DNA of 64,000 bases. Source: Pseudomonas plecoglossicida NBRC 103162 = DSM 15088 (GTDB lineage Bacteria; Pseudomonadota; Gammaproteobacteria; Pseudomonadales; Pseudomonadaceae). The position numbers were made by a program, and so were the translations under genes. Below the pieces are notes generated by a model, which was not told the origin of the DNA, did not search any database, and saw only the letters and a list, made by a program, of their open reading frames with translations. Position 1 is the stretch's first letter; each line of letters begins with the position of its first letter. Positions 8,235-17,425 of the stretch are shown here, piece by piece. The stretch covers positions 21,489 through 85,488 of the forward strand of contig NZ_BBIV01000025.1 in the NCBI RefSeq assembly GCF_000730665.1, in the 5' to 3' direction.

Positions 8235-8252
8235 ACGAAATTGTAATTTTCG
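8235..8252. promoter_or_regulatory. Possible response-regulator box upstream of czcC
   Basis: ACGAAATTGTAATTTTCG is a near-symmetrical AT-rich element (GAAATT/AATTTTC) about 120 bases before czcC in an otherwise GC-rich region. Heavy-metal response regulators of the CzcR/CopR type bind AT-rich boxes containing TTGTAA-like half sites. Assignment is tentative. Confidence 0.3.
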
Positions 8253-8371
8253 CGCCACCGCGCTGATAGCTACCGCTGATTAGAGTGCCAGCACCTTTTC
8301 CAGTGGGGCTTGGCAGTGGTTGCGACGTTCTCGCCAAGCTTGATCGAAGTTTGCGCACGAGGACCGTGAAA

Positions 8372-9637
8372 GTGCCCGGGTATCACCGCAATGTCTTTTC
8401 AAAAAGCGCTACCTGGAAGATCGCCGCACTGTGTGCGGCCATCTGCGGGTTGATGACGCCGGCAGCATTTGCCCAAGGCATCAGCTTGCCCCAGGCGCTG
8501 TCGACGGCAATGGCTGGCAACCCCGACCTGGCGGCTGCCAGGCAGGAGATCGGTATCGCACAAGGTGCGCGCACGCAGGCTGGGGTCATTCCCAACCCCG
8601 AAATTTCCTATGAGATGGAAGACACCGACCGCGACAACAGCACCACCACCGTGACACTCAGCCAGCCCCTGGAGCTTGGCGGCAAACGCGGCGCCCGTAT
8701 CGAGGTCGCCACCTTCGGCCAGTCCGTGGCGCAGCTGGAGCTTGACCGGCGCGTGAACGCCCTGCGTGCCGATGTCGTGCAGGCGTACTACGCAGCCCTG
8801 CGCGCCCAGACTGGCCTGGACCTGGCCAGGCAGTCCCTCGAGTTGACCGAGCGCGGCCTGCGCATTGTCGAGGTGCGCGTGCGTGCGGGTAAATCCTCCC
8901 CGGTGGAGGTCACCCGTGCCCAGGTGCAGCTGGCCGAAGCTCAGCTGCAGGTGCGCCGTGGCGAAACCGAGAAAACCACCGCCTACCAGCACCTGGCCCA
9001 GGTCACGGGAAGCCCGGTCACCGTGTTCGACCGCCTGGATTCACCGAGCCTGTCCCCCGGCAAGCCGCCAGGGACTGACGCGCTGCTGTCCAGGCTCGAG
9101 CAGACCGCAGAGATGCGCCAGGCGGTGGCACAGATCGACCAGAGCGATGCCGCGCTGGGCTCGGAGAAAGCCCAACGTATCCCCAACCTCACGGTGAGTG
9201 TGGGTAGCCAATATGACCGCTCCGTGCGCGAGCGGGTCAATGTCGTGGGTCTGTCCATGCCCCTGCCGCTGTTCGACCGTAACCAGGGCAACATCCTGTC
9301 CGCTTCGCGCCGTGCCGATCAGGCACGCGACCTGCGCAACGCGGTGGAACTGCGGCTGCGCAGCGAAACCCAGACCGCGCTGAACCAGTGGTCCACCGCC
9401 ATGCAGGAGGTCGAGTCCTACGACAAGACCATCCTGCCGTCGGCCCAGCGGGCGGTGGACACCGCGACCCGCGGATTCGAGATGGGCAAGTTCGGCTTCA
9501 TCGAGGTACTCGATGCCCAGCGCACCTTGATCGTCGCGCGGGGCCAGTACCTCGAGTCGCTGGCAGCGGCAACCGACGCGCGTGCGCAGGTGGAGCGGGT
9601 CTACGGCGACCTGGGTATGGCTGGCGACGTGCGCTGA
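8372..9637 (+). CDS. czcC: CzcC-type outer-membrane channel of heavy-metal RND efflux
   Basis: A 421-residue TolC/OEP-family protein with signal peptide (WKIAALCAAICGLMTPAAFA, cleaved before QGISLPQAL). Two OEP repeats are visible; motifs include PNPEISYEMED, LSQPLELGGKR and PLPLFDRNQGNI, characteristic of CzcC-type factors. It forms the outer-membrane exit of a Co2+/Zn2+/Cd2+ efflux complex with the following CzcB and CzcA. Start GTG 8372 has AGGA about 9 bases upstream; an in-frame GTG at 8366 is an alternative. Upstream lie only porin and regulator remnants. Confidence 0.88.
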   Translation: MPGYHRNVFSKSATWKIAALCAAICGLMTPAAFAQGISLPQALSTAMAGNPDLAAARQEIGIAQGARTQAGVIPNPEISYEMEDTDRDNSTTTVTLSQPLELGGKRGARIEVATFGQSVAQLELDRRVNALRADVVQAYYAALRAQTGLDLARQSLELTERGLRIVEVRVRAGKSSPVEVTRAQVQLAEAQLQVRRGETEKTTAYQHLAQVTGSPVTVFDRLDSPSLSPGKPPGTDALLSRLEQTAEMRQAVAQIDQSDAALGSEKAQRIPNLTVSVGSQYDRSVRERVNVVGLSMPLPLFDRNQGNILSASRRADQARDLRNAVELRLRSETQTALNQWSTAMQEVESYDKTILPSAQRAVDTATRGFEMGKFGFIEVLDAQRTLIVARGQYLESLAAATDARAQVERVYGDLGMAGDVR

Positions 9638-9706
9638 AACGGCCCAGACACTTTCTTCGGCACGCGGCGCTGAACAGGCCGCTGTCAACGATTAGCAGGA
9701 GTAGCA

Positions 9707-10954
9707 ATGGATAACAAACGCAGGATCGCCCTGGCGGTAGCCGCAGTGGCTGCCCTCGGCTTCGGTAGCCTCGCCTGGAACGCCGGTTCGGAGCAGGCAA
9801 CCGGTCATGCCGAACACGGTGCAGACGATGACCACGGGCACGACAAGCCAGCCGCATCAACCAGCAGGGGGGAGGGTGAGGAGGGCCATGGTGAGGAAGG
9901 CCATGCAGAAGAAGGCCATGGCGAGGAGGGCAAGCTGACCCTCAGCGCCGAACAGATCAAGGCCGCTGGTGTCGTGCTGGAAACGGCAGCCGCGCGCGAG
10001 CTTGGCACTGTCGTGACCTTCCCTGGCGAGATCCGCTTCGACGAGGACCGAACCGCCCACGTGGTCCCTCGGGTCCCCGGCGTCGTCGAAAGCGTTCATG
10101 CCAACCTCGGCGAGGCGGTGAAGAAGGGGCAGATCCTTGCTGTGATCGCCAGCCAGCAGATCTCCGACCTGCGCAGCGAGCAACAGGCCGCCCAGCGGCG
10201 CGTGGAGCTGGCGCGGGTGACCTTCGCGCGTGAGAAGCAGCTGTGGCAGGACAAGATCTCTGCCGAGCAGGACTACCTCCAGGCGCGCCAGGCGCTGCAG
10301 GAGGCCGAGATCGCCCTGGCCAACGCCCGGCAGAAGGTCGGCGCGATCGGGGCGTCGGTCAACGCTGCCGGCGGTAACCGCTACGAGCTGCGCGCGCCCT
10401 TCGACGCGGTGATCGTGGAAAAGCACCTGACCGTCGGCGAGGTGGTCAGCGAGGCGACCAACGCGTTCATTCTGTCCGACCTCAACCAGGTGTGGGCGAC
10501 CTTCGCGGTGCCACCGGCCGACCTGGGCAAGGTGGTGACCGGCCGCGCGGTGAAGGTGTCGTCCCCCGACATGAATGCCGAGGTCGACGGCAAGGTCGGC
10601 TACGTCGGCAGCCTGCTCGGTGAGCAGAACCGCGCGGCGACCGTCCGCGTCACCCTGACCAACCCCAATGGCGCCTGGCGCCCGGGCTTGTTCGTGAACA
10701 TAGCGGTCACCTCGCGCAGCGATCAGGTTGCCGTGGCCGTCCCCGAGTCCGCTGTGCAGACCGTCGAGGAGCAACCTTCGGTGTTCGTGCGCACTGCCGA
10801 GGGCTTCGATACCCGACCGGTAAGGCTCGGCCGCCGTGACGGTGGCTATGTGGAGGTGACCGATGGCGTGAAATCCGGTGACCGGGTGGCAGCCAGTGGC
10901 AGCTTCACGCTCAAGTCCGAGCTGGGCAAGGCCACGGCCGAGCACAGTCACTGA
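9707..10954 (+). CDS. czcB: CzcB-type periplasmic adaptor (membrane-fusion protein)
   Basis: A 415-residue adaptor linking CzcA to CzcC. An N-terminal signal/anchor (RRIALAVAAVAALGFGSLAW) is followed by a His/Asp/Glu-rich segment of about 45 residues with repeats of EEGHGEEGHAEEGHGEEG, which can bind divalent metal ions. The lipoyl half-motifs (HVVPRVPGVVESVHANLGEA and RYELRAPFDAVIVEKHLTVG) flank an alpha-helical hairpin, then beta-barrel and membrane-proximal domains. ATG 9707 has GGAG 6 bases upstream. The gene is 69 bases after czcC and 24 before czcA, so one operon is likely. Confidence 0.92.
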   Translation: MDNKRRIALAVAAVAALGFGSLAWNAGSEQATGHAEHGADDDHGHDKPAASTSRGEGEEGHGEEGHAEEGHGEEGKLTLSAEQIKAAGVVLETAAARELGTVVTFPGEIRFDEDRTAHVVPRVPGVVESVHANLGEAVKKGQILAVIASQQISDLRSEQQAAQRRVELARVTFAREKQLWQDKISAEQDYLQARQALQEAEIALANARQKVGAIGASVNAAGGNRYELRAPFDAVIVEKHLTVGEVVSEATNAFILSDLNQVWATFAVPPADLGKVVTGRAVKVSSPDMNAEVDGKVGYVGSLLGEQNRAATVRVTLTNPNGAWRPGLFVNIAVTSRSDQVAVAVPESAVQTVEEQPSVFVRTAEGFDTRPVRLGRRDGGYVEVTDGVKSGDRVAASGSFTLKSELGKATAEHSH

Positions 10955-10978
10955 TGCGCACCGACAGGATGATTTGCC

Positions 10979-13900
10979 ATGTTTGAACGTCTCATCAGAT
11001 TCGCCATCGAGCAGCGCATCGTGGTCATGATCGCCGTACTGATCATGGCCGGCGTCGGCATCTACAGCTACCAGAAGCTGCCGATCGATGCGGTACCCGA
11101 TATCACCAACGTGCAGGTCCAGATCAACGCGGCCGCCCCGGGCTATACGCCGCTGGAAACCGAGCAGCGGATCACCTTCGCGGTCGAAACGGCCATGGCC
11201 GGCCTGCCGGGCCTCAAGCAGACCCGTTCGCTGTCTCGCTCCGGCCTGTCGCAGGTCACCGTGATCTTCGAGGACGGCACCGACATCTTCTTTGCCCGCC
11301 AGCTGGTCAACGAGCGGCTGCAGGTTGCCAAGGCGCAGCTGCCAGAGGGCGTGGAGGCGGTCATGGGGCCCATCTCCACCGGGCTTGGCGAGATCTTCCT
11401 GTGGACGGTCGAGGCTGAAGACGGCGCAGTCAAGGAAGACGGCACGCCCTACACCCCCACCGACCTGCGGGTGATCCAGGACTGGATCATCAAGCCGCAG
11501 TTGCGCAACGTCCCCGGTGTGGCCGAGATCAACACCATCGGTGGCTATGCCAAGCAGTACCACATCGCGCCGGACCCCAAGCGCCTGGCGACCTACAAGC
11601 TGACCCTCAACGACCTGGTCGCGGCCCTGGAAAGCAACAATGCCAACGTCGGTGCCGGCTACGTGGAGCGCAGTGGCGAACAGTTGCTGATCCGTGCGCC
11701 TGGCCAGCTGGGCAGTGTCGAGGACATCGCCAACATCGTGATCACCAGCGTCGCTGGCGCGCCGATACGCATCAGCCATGTCGCCGAAGTCAGCATCGGC
11801 AAAGAGCTGCGTTCCGGCGCCGCTACCGAGAATGGCCGTGAGGTGGTGCTGGGGACCGTGTTCATGCTGATCGGCGAGAACAGCCGGAGCGTGTCCCAGG
11901 CGGTCGCCGCCAAGCTTGCAGAAATCAACCGCACGCTGCCCAAGGGGGTGGTCGCGATCACGGTCTACGACCGGACCAATCTGGTCGAGAAAGCCATTGC
12001 GACGGTCAAGAAGAACCTCATCGAAGGGGCGATCCTGGTCATCGCCATCCTGTTCCTGTTCCTGGGCAACATCCGTGCGGCGCTGATCACCGCGATGGTG
12101 ATCCCGCTGTCCATGCTGTTCACCTTCACCGGCATGTTCCACAACAAGGTCAGTGCCAACCTGATGAGCCTGGGGGCGCTGGACTTCGGCATCATCGTCG
12201 ACGGCGCCGTGGTGATCGTGGAGAACGCGATCCGCCGCCTGGCCCAGGCGCAGCACAAGCACGGGCGCATGCTCACCAGGGCCGAGCGCTTCCATGAGGT
12301 CTTCGCCGCGGCGCGTGAAGCGCGTCGGCCACTGATCTTTGGCCAGTTGATCATCATGGCGGTGTACCTGCCGATCTTCGCCCTCACCGGGGTCGAGGGC
12401 AAGATGTTCCACCCCATGGCCTTCACCGTAGTGATGGCGCTGCTGGGCGCGATGATCCTCTCCGTCACCTTCGTCCCGGCGGCGATCGCCATGTTCGTCA
12501 CCGGCAAGGTCAAGGAAGAAGAAGGCGTGCTCATGCGCCATGCGCGCCTGCGCTACCAGCCTGTGCTGCAATGGGTGCTGGAACACCGCAACCTCGCATT
12601 CTCGGCGGCGGTCACCGTGGTGGTGCTCAGCGGTGTGCTCGCCAGCCGCATGGGCAGCGAGTTCATTCCGAGCCTGAGCGAGGGCGACTTCGCCCTGCAG
12701 GCCCTGCGGGTACCCGGTACCAGCCTGACCCAGTCGCTGGACATGCAGCAGCGCCTGGAAAAGGCGGTGATGGAAAAGGTGCCGGAGGTCGAGCGCGTGT
12801 TCGCCCGTACCGGTACTGCGGAAATCGCCTCCGACCCGATGCCACCGAACATTTCCGACGCTTACGTCATGCTCAAGCCCAAGGCGCAGTGGCCGGACCC
12901 GGACAGATCGCGTGAGGAACTGATCGAAGAGGTGCAGAAGGCCGCCGCCAGTGTGCCTGGCAGCAACTACGAGTTGTCCCAGCCGATCCAGCTGCGCTTC
13001 AACGAACTGATTTCCGGTGTGCGCAGTGACGTCGCGGTGAAGGTCTACGGCGACGACATGGACGTGCTGAACCGAACGGCCGCGAAGATCGCCACGGCGT
13101 TGCAGGGTGTCCAGGGGGCGTCCGAGGTGAAGGTCGAGCAGACCACCGGTCTGCCCGTGCTGACCATCAACATCGACCGTGAAAAAGCCGCGCGCTACGG
13201 CCTGAACATTGGCGCCGTACAAGATGCCGTGGCGATCGCGGTGGGGGGCCGTCAGGCCGGCACGCTGTATGAAGGCGACCGTCGCTTCGACCTGGTGGTG
13301 CGCCTGTCCGAGGCCCTGCGTACCGACGTCGCCGGGCTGTCGGGCCTGTTGATTCCGGTGCCCGCGAACCCGGCGCTCGGGGCCGAGCAGATCGGCTTCA
13401 TTTCCTTGTCCCAGGTGGCCAGCCTGGACCTGGAACTGGGGCCCAACCAGATCAGCCGCGAGAACGGCAAGCGCGTGGTGGTGGTCAGCGCCAACGTGCG
13501 CGGCCGTGACCTGGGTTCGTTCGTCGACGAGGCGAGCGAGGCGCTGGCGTCCCGCGTGCAGATTCCTGCCGGTTACTGGACCACCTGGGGTGGCCAGTTC
13601 GAGCAACTGCAATCGGCGGCCAAACGCCTGCAGATCGTCGTGCCGGTGGCCTTGCTGCTGGTCATGACCCTGCTGTTCCTGATGTTCAACAACTTGAAGG
13701 ACGGCATGCTGGTCTTCACCGGAATTCCGTTCGCGCTCACCGGTGGCGTCGTGGCGCTGTGGCTTCGCGACATCCCGCTGTCGATCTCGGCAGGCGTCGG
13801 CTTCATTGCGCTGTCCGGGGTGGCGGTACTCAACGGCCTGGTGATGATTTCCTTCATCCGTGGGCTGCGCGAGGAAGGGCGCACCCTCAGGCAGGCGGTG

Positions 13901-14137
13901 GACGAAGGTGCACTGGCCCGACTGCGCCCGGTGCTGATGACCGCCCTGGTGGCTTCCCTGGGCTTCATTCCGATGGCCCTGGCGACCGGTACCGGCGCGG
14001 AAGTCCAACGACCGCTGGCGACCGTGGTGATTGGCGGGATCCTGTCTTCCACCGCGCTGACCTTGCTGGTGCTGCCTGCCCTGTATCACTGGGCACACCG
14101 CAGGGACGACGATGGCGATGAAGCACTGAACGGATAG
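10979..14137 (+). CDS. czcA: CzcA-type heavy-metal RND efflux pump
   Basis: A 1,052-residue inner-membrane proton/metal antiporter of the HME-RND family. TM1 is in FAIEQRIVVMIAVLIMAGVG, two large periplasmic loops follow TM1 and TM7, and TM4 carries LDFGIIVDGAVVIVENAIR. That DFGxxxDGA signature marks the HME1 group exporting Zn2+, Co2+ and Cd2+ rather than Cu+/Ag+. The C-terminal half repeats the topology (GFIALSGVAVLNGLVMISF). Length is usual. ATG 10979 has AGGA upstream. It is the last gene of czcCBA; a hairpin follows 13 bases after the stop. Confidence 0.95.
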   Translation: MFERLIRFAIEQRIVVMIAVLIMAGVGIYSYQKLPIDAVPDITNVQVQINAAAPGYTPLETEQRITFAVETAMAGLPGLKQTRSLSRSGLSQVTVIFEDGTDIFFARQLVNERLQVAKAQLPEGVEAVMGPISTGLGEIFLWTVEAEDGAVKEDGTPYTPTDLRVIQDWIIKPQLRNVPGVAEINTIGGYAKQYHIAPDPKRLATYKLTLNDLVAALESNNANVGAGYVERSGEQLLIRAPGQLGSVEDIANIVITSVAGAPIRISHVAEVSIGKELRSGAATENGREVVLGTVFMLIGENSRSVSQAVAAKLAEINRTLPKGVVAITVYDRTNLVEKAIATVKKNLIEGAILVIAILFLFLGNIRAALITAMVIPLSMLFTFTGMFHNKVSANLMSLGALDFGIIVDGAVVIVENAIRRLAQAQHKHGRMLTRAERFHEVFAAAREARRPLIFGQLIIMAVYLPIFALTGVEGKMFHPMAFTVVMALLGAMILSVTFVPAAIAMFVTGKVKEEEGVLMRHARLRYQPVLQWVLEHRNLAFSAAVTVVVLSGVLASRMGSEFIPSLSEGDFALQALRVPGTSLTQSLDMQQRLEKAVMEKVPEVERVFARTGTAEIASDPMPPNISDAYVMLKPKAQWPDPDRSREELIEEVQKAAASVPGSNYELSQPIQLRFNELISGVRSDVAVKVYGDDMDVLNRTAAKIATALQGVQGASEVKVEQTTGLPVLTINIDREKAARYGLNIGAVQDAVAIAVGGRQAGTLYEGDRRFDLVVRLSEALRTDVAGLSGLLIPVPANPALGAEQIGFISLSQVASLDLELGPNQISRENGKRVVVVSANVRGRDLGSFVDEASEALASRVQIPAGYWTTWGGQFEQLQSAAKRLQIVVPVALLLVMTLLFLMFNNLKDGMLVFTGIPFALTGGVVALWLRDIPLSISAGVGFIALSGVAVLNGLVMISFIRGLREEGRTLRQAVDEGALARLRPVLMTALVASLGFIPMALATGTGAEVQRPLATVVIGGILSSTALTLLVLPALYHWAHRRDDDGDEALNG

Positions 14138-14150
14138 TCGATCGTCGAAG

Positions 14151-14179
14151 GGCCTGTGGCGTGGTCCAAGCCACAGGCC
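14151..14179 (+). terminator. Hairpin after czcA
   Basis: GGCCTGTGGC and GCCACAGGCC form a perfect 10-bp stem with a 9-base loop just after the czcA stop. There is no T-run behind it, so termination is possible but not certain. Confidence 0.45.
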
Positions 14180-14298
14180 TCGGAATTGGCAATGGCGGAG
14201 CAGGGCGTCTCGATCAAGGTGATTGAGGTCAAACGTGTTTTGTTCAGTGGGCGAGCGCAAAGGCTGTGATAATGGAGGGCAATCACAAGGGCCGTGCC

Positions 14299-14712
14299 AT
14301 GCTGACCATCTCCAACAACGTGCATCTGCTAGATGCCGACATCGAACTGACGTACATCCGCGCGCAAGGCGCGGGTGGGCAGAATGTCAACAAGGTGTCC
14401 AGTGCCGTGCACCTGCGCTTCGACATTCGGGCCTCGTCGCTGCCCGCGTTCTACAAGGAGCGGCTGCTGGCGCTGCGTGACAGTCGCATCACCGGCGACG
14501 GCGTGTTGATCATCAAGGCCCAGCAATACCGCACCCAGGAGCAGAACCGAACTGACGCACTGGCGCGTCTTGCCGAGTTGATCATCGCTGCCGGCAAGAC
14601 CGAGAAGAAACGCCGTCCCACCAAGCCGACCCTCGGCTCGAAGACCCGCCGCCTTGAAGGAAAAGCCAGGCGCAGCACGGTCAAGGCGGGGCGGGGCAAG
14701 GTGGATTTCTAG
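14299..14712 (+). CDS. arfB: ArfB (YaeJ) alternative ribosome-rescue peptidyl hydrolase
   Basis: A 137-residue release-factor-like protein. The catalytic GGQ is at residues 26-28 (IRAQGAGGQNVNKVSSAVHL), followed by the small domain-3 fold and a basic tail (KKRRPTKPTLGSKTRRLEGK) that inserts into the mRNA channel of stalled ribosomes. It hydrolyses peptidyl-tRNA on ribosomes lacking a stop codon. It lacks the codon-recognition domains of RF1/RF2. ATG 14299 gives the usual family length; upstream in-frame starts would add about 11 unconserved residues. It is a stand-alone gene ended by a strong hairpin. Confidence 0.93.
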   Translation: MLTISNNVHLLDADIELTYIRAQGAGGQNVNKVSSAVHLRFDIRASSLPAFYKERLLALRDSRITGDGVLIIKAQQYRTQEQNRTDALARLAELIIAAGKTEKKRRPTKPTLGSKTRRLEGKARRSTVKAGRGKVDF

Positions 14713-14783
14713 ACCCAATGAGCAAGGTTTGATTGATCTGCAAGCCTGGTGCATCAACAACGAATAGTGAAGGGGCTGAAGCG

Positions 14784-14812
14784 AAGAAAGCCAGGCAATG
14801 CCTGGCTTTCTT
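14784..14812. terminator. Bidirectional intrinsic terminator
   Basis: AAGAAAGCCAGGCA and TGCCTGGCTTTCTT form a perfect 14-bp arm pair around a tight loop, giving T-rich tails on both strands. It lies between convergent arfB and the small minus-strand gene, serving both. Confidence 0.8.
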
Positions 14813-14852
14813 GTCGTGGAAGTTGCTTCATGTGAAGTCCTTGTGGCGCCGA

Positions 14853-15074
14853 TCAGTTATCGGCTTGCTCCTGATCGCCCTTACGTACTTTCTGCTGTTC
14901 CTGGGCAACTTGCTGCTTGTTCTGATCGAACGAATCGTCGCTCCACAAACGCGCCTGTTCCGCCCGGAAGTTTTCATTGAATTGAACCGCGCGCTCATGA
15001 CCGCCTTCGGCAAAGGCGCTACCCATGAGTGCAAACAGCACACTGCCAATCGCGAAAGATTTCAAATAGTTCAT
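14853..15074 (-). CDS. Small exported protein, PtrA-like N-terminus
   Basis: A 73-residue protein: signal peptide MNYLKSFAIGSVLFALMGSA cleaved before EGG, then a highly charged, helical mature part of about 50 residues (ERAVQFNENFRAEQARLW, ending QEQQKVRKGDQEQADN). The segment AEGGxxR followed by helix resembles small periplasmic metal-induced proteins annotated as co-regulatory PtrA N-terminal domain proteins. That link is only a resemblance and the role is unknown. ATG start with normal context; terminated by the shared hairpin. It is about 700 bases from the end of the metal-efflux operon. Confidence 0.65.
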   Translation of the reverse strand: MNYLKSFAIGSVLFALMGSAFAEGGHERAVQFNENFRAEQARLWSDDSFDQNKQQVAQEQQKVRKGDQEQADN

Positions 15075-15238
15075 ATCGAACCTCGGTGTCTACCAGGCCT
15101 GCCAAGTGCGCGGCCTTTGTTGTCTGGTAGTTTAGGAACGTGAAGCTAACGAGAAGGTGAGGCGATCATTACAATCCTGCAACTTTCGCCATTGGCAGGA
15201 TGACTGCCCCAACTTCCTGGAGGCAGTCCATCTATCCT

Positions 15239-15262
15239 GTGGGAGCCGGCTTGCCGGCGATG
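15239..15262 (+). repeat. Single REP element
   Basis: GTGGGAGCCGGCTTGCCGGC unit identical in core to the pair at 6001. It sits in the 203-base gap between the small exported-protein gene and the end of the PBP2 gene. Confidence 0.8.
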
Positions 15263-15277
15263 GGCTGCCACGCAGCC

Positions 15278-17164
15278 CTAGGTATGCGGCACCCCTTTGG
15301 GCACCCCGGCATACTGCGGCTTCAGATGCCCCTGATCATCCAGCAGGTACGCGTCCATCACTTCCCGCACCACCGGCCCAGCGACCCGGCCACCGGCCTC
15401 GCCGTTCTCGATCATCACCGCCACCACAACGCTGGGGTGATCGGCCGGGGCGAAGCCGACGAACAGGGCGTTGTCGCGGTGCCGTTCGAGGGTCTTGTCG
15501 CGGTTGTAGCGCTCGCCCTGCTTGATCGCCACCACCTGCGCCGTGCCGCTCTTGCCGGCGATGCGGTACTGGGCGCCGGCGGCAGCGGCGCGGGCGATGC
15601 CGCGCGGGTCGTGCATGACCATCTGCATGCCCTGGTTGACCTGGTCCCAGGCATGGCGGTCATGCAGCACGATGTCGGGCATCGGGTTGGGGTCGACCGG
15701 GGTCTCGTTGCCCACCGTCATGGCCAGGTGCGGGCGGTGCCACGCGCCCTTGCTGGCCAGCAGGCTGGTGGCCTGGGCCAGCTGCAGTGGGGTGACCTGC
15801 ATGTAGCCCTGGCCGATGCCGAGGATCAGCGTCTCGCCGGGGAACCAGGCCTGACGCCGGGTGGCCCGCTTCCATTGGGCCGAAGGCATCAGCCCTGCGG
15901 CCTCTTCGTTCATGTCCAGCGAGACCTTTTGCCCCAGGCCGAACTCGGCCATGTAGTCGTGCAGGCGGTCGATGCCCAGCTTGTGCGCCAGGTCGTAGAA
16001 GTAGGTGTCGTTGGACCGCATGATGGCGGTGTACATGTCCACCCAGCCATCGCCGCTGTGGTTCCAGTTGCGGTACTTGTGGTCGTAGTTGGGCAACTCG
16101 TAGTAGCCCGGGTCGAACACCCGGCTGCCGGGGGTGATCACGCCGCTGTCGAGGCCGGCGATGGCCACTTCCGGCTTGACCGTCGAGCCCGGCGCATACA
16201 GGCCGCGCAGCACCCGGTTGAACAGCGGCCGGTCGATCGAATCGCGCAGGGCGGCGTACTGCTTGAAGCTGATGCCCTTGACGAACAGGTTGGGGTCGAA
16301 GCTGGGGTTGCTGACCATCGCCAGCACATCGCCGTTGGCAGGGTCCAGCACCACCACCGCGCCACGGCGCTCGCCCAGGGCCTTCTCGGCGGCCACCTGC
16401 AGGTGCGCATCGAGGCTGAGGACGATGTCCTTGCCGGGAATCGGGTCTTGGTGGTTGAGCACGCGCATCACCCGGCCCTGGGCGTTGGTCTCGACTTCTT
16501 CGTAACCGACATGGCCGTGCAGCTGGCTTTCGTAGAAGTGCTCGATGCCGGTCTTGCCGATCGACTGGGTGCCCCGGTACTCGGTGCTGTCGAGGGTCTT
16601 GGCTTCCTTTTCGTTGATGCGCCCGACATAGCCGACCGAGTGGGCGAAGTGCTCGGCCAGGGGGTACTCGCGGATGAACTGCGGTTCCACCTCCAGGCCT
16701 GGCAGGCGGAACTGGTTGACCGCTACCAGGGCGATCTGCTCTTCGCTCAGGCCGACCATCAGGGTCACCGGCTCGAATGGCTTGCGGCCGCGACGCAGGT
16801 CCTTGTCGAACTGCTTGCGCTCATCCTCGCCAAGGCCCAGTACTGCTGCCAGGGTATCGAGCACCTTGGCCGAGTCGCCGGCGCGCTCGCGGGTCATGGT
16901 CAGGTCGAAGCTGGGTTTGTTGTCGGCCAGCACCACGCCGTTGCGGTCGTAGATCAGCCCACGCTCAGGGGCGATGGGCAGCACGTGCACGCGGTTGTTT
17001 TCCGATACCGCAGTCTGCTGGTCGTGCTGCAGCACCTGCAGCACGTAGAGCCGGCCAACGAGGACGGCGACCAGGCCGAAGACCAGGGCAGCGCAGGCCA
17101 TCAGCCGGCGGTTGACCAGGTGCTTTTCCTTTTCGTGGTCCTTGAGGGGGATCGGTTGGGGCAT
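15278..17164 (-). CDS. mrdA: Penicillin-binding protein 2 (second copy, MrdA-II type)
   Basis: A 628-residue class B transpeptidase that cross-links peptidoglycan during side-wall elongation. A cytoplasmic tail precedes one membrane anchor (LMACAALVFGLVAVLVGRLY), then the PBP dimerisation domain (RGLIYDRNGVVLADN) and the transpeptidase domain with the active-site STVK (GLYAPGSTVKPEVAI), SND (IMRSNDTYFYDLAHKLG) and KSGT (IAGKSGTAQVV). PBP2 is normally in the rod operon beside rodA, but here no rodA, rlpA or dacA is near, so this is probably the extra PBP2 known from P. putida. ATG 17164. REP elements flank it on both sides. Confidence 0.9.
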   Translation of the reverse strand: MPQPIPLKDHEKEKHLVNRRLMACAALVFGLVAVLVGRLYVLQVLQHDQQTAVSENNRVHVLPIAPERGLIYDRNGVVLADNKPSFDLTMTRERAGDSAKVLDTLAAVLGLGEDERKQFDKDLRRGRKPFEPVTLMVGLSEEQIALVAVNQFRLPGLEVEPQFIREYPLAEHFAHSVGYVGRINEKEAKTLDSTEYRGTQSIGKTGIEHFYESQLHGHVGYEEVETNAQGRVMRVLNHQDPIPGKDIVLSLDAHLQVAAEKALGERRGAVVVLDPANGDVLAMVSNPSFDPNLFVKGISFKQYAALRDSIDRPLFNRVLRGLYAPGSTVKPEVAIAGLDSGVITPGSRVFDPGYYELPNYDHKYRNWNHSGDGWVDMYTAIMRSNDTYFYDLAHKLGIDRLHDYMAEFGLGQKVSLDMNEEAAGLMPSAQWKRATRRQAWFPGETLILGIGQGYMQVTPLQLAQATSLLASKGAWHRPHLAMTVGNETPVDPNPMPDIVLHDRHAWDQVNQGMQMVMHDPRGIARAAAAGAQYRIAGKSGTAQVVAIKQGERYNRDKTLERHRDNALFVGFAPADHPSVVVAVMIENGEAGGRVAGPVVREVMDAYLLDDQGHLKPQYAGVPKGVPHT

Positions 17165-17196
17165 GGGCGATGGTGGGTCGACTGAACGCGAAACCT

Positions 17197-17290
17197 GTGG
17201 GAGCTGGCTTGCCAGCGATTACGCCAGGCCAGCCAACATGGGTGCAAGCGAGTGCCAGGCACTCGCCTCGCTGGCAAGCCAGCTCCCACA
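17197..17290. repeat. Inverted pair of REP elements
   Basis: GTGGGAGCTGGCTTGCCAGC and its complement face each other with a short palindromic centre (GAGTGCCAGGCACTC). It lies in the 261-base gap between the PBP2 gene and the TolC-family gene, with no coding signal. Confidence 0.8.
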
Positions 17291-17425
17291 AGGATGCGGG
17301 GCGGCGATGCTACGCGCACCGGCGCATGCCCTCAAGGCAAGCACCGGCGCCCATGCCAGGGCTTATGGCCCTTCACCCCGCGATCAGGGCGCTCACGGCC
17401 AATATGAAGATTTGTTCATGCACCT

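Noticed and set aside
9857..14260. Open frame of about 1,467 codons on the minus strand opposite czcB and czcA
   Set aside because: Antisense shadow: His/Arg/Gln-rich, no recognisable domain, fully covered by czcBA on the other strand.
15278..17164. Assignment of this PBP2 to the main rod elongation operon
   Set aside because: No rodA, rlpA, rlmH or dacA neighbours; the context is consistent with a second, unlinked PBP2 copy.
15200..17185. Plus-strand open frame opposite the PBP2 gene
   Set aside because: No family features; the minus strand has all three transpeptidase motifs.
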